Source of the DNA: Streptomyces sp. NA02950
Lineage (GTDB): Bacteria; Actinomycetota; Actinomycetes; Streptomycetales; Streptomycetaceae
Assembly: GCF_013364155.1 (NCBI RefSeq)
Contig: NZ_CP054916.1
Coordinates: forward strand, 1,425,001-1,489,000
Length of the DNA stretch: 64,000 nt
Reading direction: 5' to 3'
A model generated the notes under the pieces. It ran no database searches and was not told where the DNA came from. It saw nothing but the letters and a program-made list of their open reading frames with translations. Made by a program: the position numbers and the translations under genes. How positions within the stretch are numbered: position 1 is the stretch's first letter; each line of letters starts with the position of its first letter. Positions 1-7,079 of this stretch are shown here, in pieces.

Positions 1-2
1 GC

Positions 3-818
3 CTGTTCCGCACCGAGTTCCTCTTCCTCGACGACAGCACCAAAGCACCCTCGGAGGAGAAGCAGACCGAGGCATACCGCCAGGTCCTCGAGGCATTCCC
101 CGAAGGCCGGGTGGTCGTACGCGTCCTGGACGCCGGCGCCGACAAACCGCTGGACTTCCTCACCCCCGCCGATGAACCCAACCCCGCACTCGGCGTACGC
201 GGCCTGCGCACCCTGCTGGACCACCCCGACATCCTGCGCACCCAGCTCACCGCCCTGGCCAAGGCAGCCGAAGGCCTCCCCGTCTACCTCGAGGTGATGG
301 CCCCCATGGTGGCCGACCGACTCGACGCCAGGGCCTTCGCCGACGCCTGCCGGGAAGCCGGACTCCAGGCCAAGTTCGGCGCGATGGTCGAGATCCCCTC
401 CGCCGCACTGCGGGCACGCTCCCTCCTCCAGGAAGTCGAATTCCTCTCCCTGGGCACCAACGACCTCGCCCAGTACACCTTCGCCGCCGACCGCCAGGTC
501 GGCGCCGTCTCACGACTCCAGGACCCCTGGCAACCCGCACTGCTCGACCTCGTCGCCGCCTCCGCCGAAGCCGCCCAGGCCGAAGGCAAAAGCTGCGGCG
601 TCTGCGGCGAAGCCGCCTCCGACCCCCTCCTCGCCTGCGTACTCACCGGCCTCGGCGTCACCAGCCTCTCCATGGGCGCCCCAGCCATCCCCTACGTGCG
701 AGCCACGCTGGCCAAGCACACGCTCGCGCAGTGCGAGCGGGCCGCCGCCGCGGCGCGTGCTGCGGACACCGCCGAGGACGCCCGCCGGGCGGCCCAGGCG
801 GTGCTGTCCGGCGAGTGA
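3..818 (+). CDS. ptsI: PTS enzyme I (phosphoenolpyruvate-protein phosphotransferase), C-terminal part
   Basis: This is the 3' end of a gene that begins left of the window. The frame is open from base 3, about 271 residues. Enzyme I takes phosphate from PEP and passes it to HPr at the start of sugar phosphotransferase transport in the cytoplasm. The visible part is the PEP-binding TIM barrel: LFRTEFLFLD at the edge, the signature SLGTNDLAQYTFAADRQ, and the C-terminal SCGVCGEAASDP, which carries the family's catalytic cysteine. The N-terminal HPr-binding domain and the phospho-His domain are off the window. The gene converges on the hypothetical gene at 914-1897, with a possible hairpin between them. 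The family call is very secure. Confidence 0.95.
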   Translation: MFRTEFLFLDDSTKAPSEEKQTEAYRQVLEAFPEGRVVVRVLDAGADKPLDFLTPADEPNPALGVRGLRTLLDHPDILRTQLTALAKAAEGLPVYLEVMAPMVADRLDARAFADACREAGLQAKFGAMVEIPSAALRARSLLQEVEFLSLGTNDLAQYTFAADRQVGAVSRLQDPWQPALLDLVAASAEAAQAEGKSCGVCGEAASDPLLACVLTGLGVTSLSMGAPAIPYVRATLAKHTLAQCERAAAAARAADTAEDARRAAQAVLSGE

Positions 819-849
819 GCCGGAGGGCTGCGCGACTCGGGTGTCACCA

Positions 850-888
850 GGGTCCGTACCACCGCGGCGACCGCGGCGGAACGGGCCC
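850..888. terminator. Possible bidirectional terminator after ptsI
   Basis: GGGTCCGT at 850-857 can pair with ACGGGCCC at 881-888, allowing one G-U pair. An inner CCGCGG/CCGCGG stem sits in the loop. It lies between two convergent genes. There is no T-tract, as is usual in Streptomyces. The assignment rests on base pairing and position only. Confidence 0.4.
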
Positions 889-913
889 TGTGCCGTGCTC
901 ACCCCCCGTCGGG

Positions 914-1897
914 TCAGGAATCTCCGGGCGGGGAGTCCTCGGGCCGGGTGTCCTCGAGCCGGGAGTCCTCGGGCCGGGTGAGCGGGATGCCCGCGCGGTA
1001 CTCGACGCCGTGCTCCGGCGGGATCGGCTCGCCGGTCTCCGCGTCGGTGCAGTACGCGGTGAACACCTCCGCCTCGCTCAACGGCCGGAGCCAGCCGTCG
1101 TGCAGCGCCCAGCCGCGGACCCGGTCCCGCGCCCCGGGCAGTGAGGTGCGCAGCACGATGCCGCCCGGGCTGCGGGTGGCGATGCCGCAGGCCAGCACGG
1201 TGCGGAAGATCCGGGCACCGGGCTCGGCCGCACGCGCCGGGCGCTCCCCTCGTGCCTCGGCGTGGACGACCGCGACCAGTGAGGTGCCGCCCGCCGGGAC
1301 GCTGCACACCAGATGGTGCACACCGGGCCCCACCGCCCCGAGCACCGCGCGCAGCGCGGCGGCGGCGCGCTCGGTCGCTGTGCGGGCGGTGTCCTCGCGG
1401 GCGCCCGCCCGGGAGAGCAGGGCCGTGGCGTACTCCAGGGTGGCCCGCTCCTCGGCCGCGCCGATCAGACGTGGGACCAGACGGTCGATCGGCTGTCCGT
1501 CGTAGGTCACGGTGCCGCCCGCGGCCGCCGTCTCCGCCGTGTACCGCGTGCGGCTCGCGGGGGTGTCGGGGTCGAGCCGGGCGTCCGCGCAGAACTCCGC
1601 GTAGCCGTCCGGGTCGAAGAGGGCGACCGCCGTGTGCACGCCCTGTGCGGCGAGCGCCCGCAGCAGCCCCTCCATCTCCCGCAGATAGCGGGCGTGGTCG
1701 TCGAAGGTGAAGGACGCATAGCGCCGCATGGCCGTGAAGTCCCGCTCATCGGCCAGCAGCGCCACCGTGCTGGGCACTTCTCTGCGCAGGGCCCGCCGCG
1801 CGGTGAGCCGCCTCACCCTCCCCCGCCCGCCGCCGGGTCCGGTCCGGTGGGTGCCCCGTCCGCTCCGCTTCCTGCCGCCGTGCCTGGTGTGCGCCAT
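914..1897 (-). CDS. Conserved hypothetical protein, second gene of MFS operon
   Basis: A 327-residue protein I cannot assign to a named family. It begins with a basic Arg/Gly-rich stretch of about 40 residues. A soluble alpha/beta-looking body follows, with segments such as YASFTFDDHARYLREMEGLL and HTAVALFDPDGYAEFCADAR. There is no signal peptide or membrane helix. The C-terminus ends in a degenerate five-residue repeat (RPEDS, RLEDT, RPEDS, PPGDS) made by a 15-bp DNA repeat near 917-980. The ATG at 1897 follows a GAGGGGGAG ribosome site. It lies 23 bp downstream of the MFS gene, so the two are probably co-transcribed. No function is proposed. Confidence 0.7.
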   Translation of the reverse strand: MAHTRHGGRKRSGRGTHRTGPGGGRGRVRRLTARRALRREVPSTVALLADERDFTAMRRYASFTFDDHARYLREMEGLLRALAAQGVHTAVALFDPDGYAEFCADARLDPDTPASRTRYTAETAAAGGTVTYDGQPIDRLVPRLIGAAEERATLEYATALLSRAGAREDTARTATERAAAALRAVLGAVGPGVHHLVCSVPAGGTSLVAVVHAEARGERPARAAEPGARIFRTVLACGIATRSPGGIVLRTSLPGARDRVRGWALHDGWLRPLSEAEVFTAYCTDAETGEPIPPEHGVEYRAGIPLTRPEDSRLEDTRPEDSPPGDS

Positions 1898-1920
1898 GAC
1901 TCCCCCTCAGCGCCCGTTGG

Positions 1921-3282
1921 TCAATGCTCACTCACCGTAACCGGGGCCACTGACAACGCTCCGTCGCCGCGGTCCCGGACCAGGTGTCGCTGGGCGCCGC
2001 ACATCGCGGCCAGCCCGGCGCCGAAGCCCAGCCAGCCGAGGGGTCCGGCGGCGATCGCGGCGGTCACCGCGAGCGGTCCCACGCTGCGCTGCACGGCCTG
2101 GGCCAGACCGTGCACTCCCAGGTAGGCGCCCTGTGCGCTGGGCGGGGCGAGGGCGATGGACAGTTCCCAGGAGATCGTGGCGTGCAGCATCTCCGCGGCG
2201 GTGAAGGCGATCGCGGCCAGCACCAGCGCGCCGACCGCGAGCCAGGGCGCGCCGGCGGTCGAGGCGGCCAGGGCGGCGCCGCCGAGGAGGAAGGCGCCCG
2301 CCAGCGGCCGGAGCGTGGCGCGCGCGGTGTGCGGGGTGGCGCCGAACCGCGCCAGCGGGACCTGGAAGAGCACCACGAGCACGTTGTTGAGGACGAGCAG
2401 CAGGGGCGCCAGCTCATGCGGTGCGTTGGTGGCGGTGGCGGCCCACAGCGGCAGGCCGATCTTGAAGACGGAGTCGTCGAGGAAGAGGACGGCCTCGGTG
2501 GCGGTGAAGGTGAGATAGCCGCGGTCGCGCCAGGGGTTGGGGGGTGCCGCACCGGGGGCCGGACCGTGCGCGGTACCGCGCACGGCACCGGGCGCGGTCT
2601 TCCCCGGCCTGCCGTCCTGCTCCTCCTGGCCGCGCGGGTCGGACGAGGCCACGACACGCGTGGCCGAGGGCGGTTCGGCACAGCCGAGGGTGATCAGGGC
2701 GGAGGCGACGAAGGAGAACGCGTCGCCGATGAGGAGCCAGCGGTAGACGGCGACGGAGCCCCCGGTGAGCGCCGCGGCCGCGATCAGCCCGCCGATGGCC
2801 CAGCCGCTGTTGGCGGCAGTGCGGTTGATGGCCTGGTAGCGGGCGCGGTCGGGGCCCGCGACACGGCTCGCGTAGAGCTTGGTGAGGACGGCGGAGGCGC
2901 GGTCGCCGAGGCTGCCCAGGGAGGCGATGGCGAGCAGCAGCCGCAGGTCGGTGGTGCTGAGGAGGGCCAGCGAGGCGACGGCGCGCACCAGTTGGACGGC
3001 GATCAGGAGCGGGCGCAGCGGGACACGGTCGGCGAGTGCGCCGCCGAGGGGCGGGCCCGCGACGCCGATGGCTCCGGACGCGCCGAGCAGCAGGCCGATT
3101 TCGGCTGTGCTGAGCCCGGCGGCGAAGGTGAAGTAGAGGGCGGCGGTGGCTCCCCACAGTCCCGAGCCGACCCGGTCGACGAAGCTGACGACCAGCATCC
3201 GGCGGCCGTCCTGGCCGCCGGGGATACGCTTGCCGAGCGGGATGCGCTCGCCGGGCGCGGTGCGCCTCGATGGCCTGCTCAC
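1921..3282 (-). CDS. MFS-family transporter
   Basis: About 453 residues with the alternating hydrophobic segments of a 12-helix major facilitator, probably an exporter in the cytoplasmic membrane. The loop GGALADRVPLRPLL after helix 2-3 matches the MFS A-motif region. A hydrophilic Pro/Gly-rich central loop (around PGKTAPGAVRGTAHGPAPG) separates the two six-helix halves. I placed the start at GTG 3282 (VSRPSRRTAPG), which follows AAGGGGGAACCAG. The longer frame to 3366 would run into the divergent regulator's 5' end. It shares a 65-bp intergenic region with the MocR-type regulator at 3348, its likely controller. The substrate is unknown. Confidence 0.85.
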   Translation of the reverse strand: MSRPSRRTAPGERIPLGKRIPGGQDGRRMLVVSFVDRVGSGLWGATAALYFTFAAGLSTAEIGLLLGASGAIGVAGPPLGGALADRVPLRPLLIAVQLVRAVASLALLSTTDLRLLLAIASLGSLGDRASAVLTKLYASRVAGPDRARYQAINRTAANSGWAIGGLIAAAALTGGSVAVYRWLLIGDAFSFVASALITLGCAEPPSATRVVASSDPRGQEEQDGRPGKTAPGAVRGTAHGPAPGAAPPNPWRDRGYLTFTATEAVLFLDDSVFKIGLPLWAATATNAPHELAPLLLVLNNVLVVLFQVPLARFGATPHTARATLRPLAGAFLLGGAALAASTAGAPWLAVGALVLAAIAFTAAEMLHATISWELSIALAPPSAQGAYLGVHGLAQAVQRSVGPLAVTAAIAAGPLGWLGFGAGLAAMCGAQRHLVRDRGDGALSVAPVTVSEH

Positions 3283-3333
3283 CTGGTTCCCCCTTGACGC
3301 GAGTTGGCTGTTACGAGAGTTGACACGCGATTT

Positions 3334-3345
3334 TGTATTGATACA
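3334..3345. promoter_or_regulatory. Palindromic operator between MFS gene and MocR-type regulator
   Basis: TGTATTGATACA is a TGTAT/ATACA inverted repeat around TG, an AT-rich island in very GC-rich DNA. It lies between a -35-like TTGACA (3320-3325) and the ATG at 3348. It is therefore well placed for the regulator to repress its own gene and sense the divergent transporter promoter. Binding by the regulator is inferred from position and symmetry. Confidence 0.55.
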
Positions 3346-3347
3346 GA

Positions 3348-4676
3348 ATGTTTTCTGTGGCGACACAATATGAGATCACTGGCACCACGGCCAAGGGGAT
3401 CGCCTCATCGATCGAACAGGGAGTCGTGGACGGGGCGTTGATCCCCGGCACCGCCCTGCCCCCGGTGCGCCGTCTTGCCGAGCGGCTCGGCGTCAGCCCC
3501 GGCACGGTCGCGACGACCTACAAGGAGCTGCGCAGCCGCGGCATCGTGATGACGCACGGGCGGGGCGGCACGGTGGTCGCCGAGGCCCCCGCGGTCGCCT
3601 CACGCCGTCCGCCGCCGGTGCCCGACGGGGTGTGCGATCTGGCGGGCGGTCATCCCGATCCGGCCTTCCTGCCCGCCACGCTGCCCTCCATCCGGCTCTC
3701 CCCCGGCGCCCGGTCGCACCGCGCCCGGCCGCGGCTGGCCGGTCTTGAGGAGCTCGCCCGCGCCTGGTACGAGCGCGACGGCGTGCCGAGCGAGCACATC
3801 ACCTTCGCGCAGGGCGCGCTGGACTGCATCGCGCGGCTGCTGTCGGTCGAGCTCAAGCCCGGTGACGCGGTGGCCATGGAGGCCCCCGGCTACCACCATC
3901 TGCTCGATCTGGTCCCGGCGCTGGGGCTGCGCACCGTGCCGGTGGCGGTGGACGACGAGGGGATCCGCCCCGACGCGCTGCGGGCGGCACTGCGGGCGGG
4001 CGTGCGCGCCGTCGTATGCAGTCCGCGGTCGCAGAATCCGTACGGCGGCTGGTTCTCGAAGGAGCGGCGCGCGGCGCTGCTGGAGGTGCTGGACGGCGCG
4101 CCCGAGGTGCTGGTCATCGAGGACGACCACGCCGCGGACATCTCCGGGGTGCAGCTGCACAGCCTGACGACGGGGGGCCTGGCGCGGTGGGCCCAGGTGC
4201 GTACGGTCTCCAAGCACCTGGGGACCGACCTGCGGTGGGGCGCGCTCGCCTGCGACCGGACCACGCTGGCACGCCACGACGGGCGGCTGCTGCTGACGTC
4301 GGGCTGGGTCAGCCATGTCCTCCAGGAGACGGTGGCCCGGCTGATGACCGACCCCGGGACCCAGGCCCTGGTCGGCGAGGCGCGCACCGCCTACGCGCAG
4401 CGGCGCGAGGCGCTGCTCGGCGAGCTGTCGGCGCGGGGGATCGCCGCGCACGGGGCGAGCGGAATGAATGTGTGGGTGCCGGTCCGGGACGAGGCGGCCG
4501 TGGTCAACGGGCTGCGGACGCGCGGCTGGTGGGTGGCCGCCGGGGCCCGGTTCCGGCTGGCGTCCGCGCCGGGCGTGCGGATCACGTCGGCGGGGCTGGC
4601 GCCGGGCGACGCGGGGCCGCTGGCGGCGGATCTGGCGGCGGTGCTGGGCGAGTCGCAGGTGACGTACGGCGGATAG
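3348..4676 (+). CDS. MocR-type GntR regulator (wHTH fused to aminotransferase-like domain)
   Basis: 442 residues. The N-terminal ~75 residues are a GntR winged helix (IASSIEQGVVDGALIPGTAL, then VRRLAERLGVSPGTVATTYK). The rest is a type I aminotransferase fold: AQGALDCIARLL, EAPGYHHL, VIEDDHAADISG, and SKHLGTDLRWGALA, whose lysine is the expected PLP anchor. Such proteins sense PLP or amino-acid derivatives and bind DNA as head-to-tail dimers. ATG 3348 or GTG 3357 (VATQYEIT) could be the start. The TTGACA at 3320 would place transcription start close to these codons, so the mRNA could be leaderless. It is divergent from the MFS transporter and is its probable regulator. Confidence 0.9.
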   Translation: MFSVATQYEITGTTAKGIASSIEQGVVDGALIPGTALPPVRRLAERLGVSPGTVATTYKELRSRGIVMTHGRGGTVVAEAPAVASRRPPPVPDGVCDLAGGHPDPAFLPATLPSIRLSPGARSHRARPRLAGLEELARAWYERDGVPSEHITFAQGALDCIARLLSVELKPGDAVAMEAPGYHHLLDLVPALGLRTVPVAVDDEGIRPDALRAALRAGVRAVVCSPRSQNPYGGWFSKERRAALLEVLDGAPEVLVIEDDHAADISGVQLHSLTTGGLARWAQVRTVSKHLGTDLRWGALACDRTTLARHDGRLLLTSGWVSHVLQETVARLMTDPGTQALVGEARTAYAQRREALLGELSARGIAAHGASGMNVWVPVRDEAAVVNGLRTRGWWVAAGARFRLASAPGVRITSAGLAPGDAGPLAADLAAVLGESQVTYGG

Positions 4677-4692
4677 GCCCGCCGTACGTCAC
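4659..4692. terminator. Perfect hairpin at 3' end of MocR gene
   Basis: GTGACGTACGGCGG (4659-4672) and its exact complement (4679-4692) form a 14-bp stem with a 6-nt loop that contains the TAG stop codon of the regulator. A third partial copy (GCCGTACGTCAC) follows at 4701-4712. It lies between convergent genes, so it could serve both. Confidence 0.65.
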
Positions 4693-4738
4693 TAGCCCGC
4701 GCCGTACGTCACCCGCCCCCCCGCCGTACGCCTCAGAC

Positions 4739-6757
4739 TCAGTCGGTCGTCGCGTTCTTCGCCCGGGCCAGCCGCTCGTAGAAGTGCAGCAGCTCCACGT
4801 TGTCCACCGAGCCGGGGTTGACGGCCTTGTCCAGGGAGGTGCCCTGGAGGAGTCGCTTGACCGGGACCTCGATGCGCTTGCCGGTGAGGGTGTGCGGTAC
4901 GCCCGGCACCTCGATGATCTCGTCGGGCACATGGCGCGGGGAGAGGTTCTCGCGGATCGTTTGCTTGATGCGGTCGCGCAGCCCGTCGTCCAGGGCCGCC
5001 CCCGGCGCGAGATGGACGAACAGCGGCATCCAGTAGCCGCCGTCGGGCTGCTCGACGCCGATCACCAGGGACTCCCGGATCTCGGGCAGGCGCTCGACCG
5101 CCTCGTAGATATCGGCCGAGCCCATCCGTACGCCCTGCCGGTTGAGCGTGGAGTCCGAGCGGCCGTGGATGACGACGGTGCCGCGGTCGGTGAGTGTGAT
5201 CCAGTCGCCGTGGCGCCAGGCGCCGGGGAACATCTCGAAGTAGCTGTCGCGGTAGCGGCTGCCGTCGGGGTCGTTCCAGAAGCGCACCGGCATGGACGGC
5301 ATCGGCTGGGCGACGATCAGCTCGCCGACCTCGTCGACCACCGGCTTGCCCTGCGGGTCCCACGCCTGGAGGTCGGTGCCCAGGCCCGGGGCCTGGAGTT
5401 CCCCGATGTACACCGGGAGGGTGGGCACCGCCCCGGCGAAGCAGCTGCACACATCGGTGCCACCGCTGACCGAGGCGATCCACATGTCCTCGGCCACCTC
5501 GTCGTGGATCCAGCGGAAACCGTCGGGCGGCAGCGGGGATCCGGTGGTGGCGACGCACTGGACGCGGGAGAGATCGAAGTCCCGGCCCGGGTGGACCCCG
5601 GCCTTGCGGCAGGCCATCACATAGGCGGCGGAGGTGCCGTAGAGCGTGGTGCCGGTGCGCTCGGCCACGCGCCACTGGGCGGCGGTGTCCGGGTAGCCGG
5701 GGCTGCCGTCGTAGAGGACCACGGTGGTACCCGCCAGCAGGCCGGACACCAGGAAGTTCCACATCATCCAGCCGGTGGAGGTGTACCAGAAGAAGCGGTC
5801 GTCGGGCCCGAGGTCGCAGTGGAGACCGAGCTGCTTGAGGTGCTCCAGCAGGATGCCGCCCTGGGACTGCACGATCGCCTTGGGCAGTCCGGTGGTGCCG
5901 GAGGAGTAGAGCACCCACAGCGGATGGTCGAACGGCAGCGGTTCGAAGACCGGCTCGACCGGTTCGTTCACCACCGCGTCCCAGTCGAGCGCGCCTTCGG
6001 GGGCCGGGGTGCCCAGCAGCGGAATGTGCACGACGGCGCGCAGGGTGGGCAGCTCGCGGCGCAGCTCGGCGACGGTCTCGGCACGGTCGTGTGTCTTGCC
6101 GCCGTAGCGGTAGCCGTCGACCGTGAACAGGACCATCGGCTCGACCTGCTGGAAGCGGTCCAGGACGCTGCGGGCGCCGAAGTCGGGGGCACAGGAGGTC
6201 CATACGGCGCCGACCGCGGCGGTGGCGAGGAGGGCGATCGTGGCCTGGGGGATGTTGGGGACGTAGCCGCTGACCCGGTCACCGGGGCGTACGCCGAGGC
6301 GGCGCAGCTCGGCGGCGGCCGCGCCGACCTGGCCGCGCAGCTCGGCCCAGGTCGTGGGGGACACCTCCTGTGTCTCGTCGACGTGGAGGAGGGCGGGGGC
6401 GTCGGCGCGGGCCGGGTCCTCCCCCGCGCGCAGCGCGTGCTCGGCGTAGTTGAGGGTGGCGCCGGGGAACCAGCGCGCGCCGGGCATGGCGGGGTCCGCG
6501 AGCACCCTCTCGTACGGGGTGGTGAAGCGCACCTCGAACCACTCGGCGACGGCCGACCAGAAGGTCTCCAGCTCCGCCACCGACCAGCGGTGCAGCGCGG
6601 CGTAGCTCGCGGCCGGGTCGTCCGGGGTCGCCGCGGGCGCGCCGTGCCGCTCGGCGACCCAGGTGTGGAAGCGGGTCAGCTGGGACCGGGCGATCCGGTC
6701 CGCTCCGGGCTGCCACAGGGGCCGCGGCAGATGGTCGGAGTGCGCTGAGGTGTTCAT
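4739..6757 (-). CDS. Acetoacetyl-CoA synthetase
   Basis: A 672-residue ANL-superfamily acyl-CoA synthetase that activates acetoacetate with ATP and CoA. Visible motifs are the ~45-residue N-terminal acetyl-CoA-synthetase-like segment (WQPGADRIARSQLTRFHTWV), the P-loop LYSSGTTGLPKAIVQSQGG, VSGGTDVCSCFAGAVPTLPVY, the hinge region around HGRSDSTLNRQGVRMG, and the C-terminal lysine region TLTGKRIEVPVKRLL. The ISGGTD-like motif and the overall length fit acetoacetyl- rather than acetyl-CoA synthetase. ATG 6757 follows CGGGAGCC. The frame stays open much further upstream, but that extension is low-complexity and out of character. The gene is monocistronic and divergent from the GH31 gene. Confidence 0.9.
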   Translation of the reverse strand: MNTSAHSDHLPRPLWQPGADRIARSQLTRFHTWVAERHGAPAATPDDPAASYAALHRWSVAELETFWSAVAEWFEVRFTTPYERVLADPAMPGARWFPGATLNYAEHALRAGEDPARADAPALLHVDETQEVSPTTWAELRGQVGAAAAELRRLGVRPGDRVSGYVPNIPQATIALLATAAVGAVWTSCAPDFGARSVLDRFQQVEPMVLFTVDGYRYGGKTHDRAETVAELRRELPTLRAVVHIPLLGTPAPEGALDWDAVVNEPVEPVFEPLPFDHPLWVLYSSGTTGLPKAIVQSQGGILLEHLKQLGLHCDLGPDDRFFWYTSTGWMMWNFLVSGLLAGTTVVLYDGSPGYPDTAAQWRVAERTGTTLYGTSAAYVMACRKAGVHPGRDFDLSRVQCVATTGSPLPPDGFRWIHDEVAEDMWIASVSGGTDVCSCFAGAVPTLPVYIGELQAPGLGTDLQAWDPQGKPVVDEVGELIVAQPMPSMPVRFWNDPDGSRYRDSYFEMFPGAWRHGDWITLTDRGTVVIHGRSDSTLNRQGVRMGSADIYEAVERLPEIRESLVIGVEQPDGGYWMPLFVHLAPGAALDDGLRDRIKQTIRENLSPRHVPDEIIEVPGVPHTLTGKRIEVPVKRLLQGTSLDKAVNPGSVDNVELLHFYERLARAKNATTD

Positions 6758-6886
6758 GTGTGTCGGCTCCCGGGCTGTCGGCGTGGGCCACCTTGCCCAC
6801 GTCGTCCGCGTCAACTGCGTCGGTGTCGTCTCGTCTGGTCTGGGCTGGTTCGTCCGTGCGGTCCGGCTGGTGGGTGCGGTCTGTGT

Positions 6887-6920
6887 GCTCTGTCTGCTCT
6901 GTGCGCTCTGTGCGCTCTGC
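6887..6920. repeat. 9-bp tandem repeat in the leader between acetoacetyl-CoA synthetase and GH31 genes
   Basis: Four copies of a 9-bp unit of the form GCTCTGTSY start at 6887, 6896, 6905 and 6914. They lie in the 322-bp divergent intergenic region 6758-7079. The flank at about 6790-6840 is also rich in short CGTC/CGTC-like repeats. I see no convincing gene or strong promoter in this interval. The region may simply be slippage-prone. Confidence 0.6.
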
Positions 6921-7079
6921 GTCGGCTCGTCGGTGTCCGTGCAGGACGATGCCATGTGATCGATCCCCGCACCAGGGGCGCCACTCCACATCCGGCGGGG
7001 AAGGAGTGTGGCCGGACCACGGGTGAACGGCAGTTGAACTGTGGTCGCCATCGGCTCCGTCAATGGCAGGGTGAGCAGT

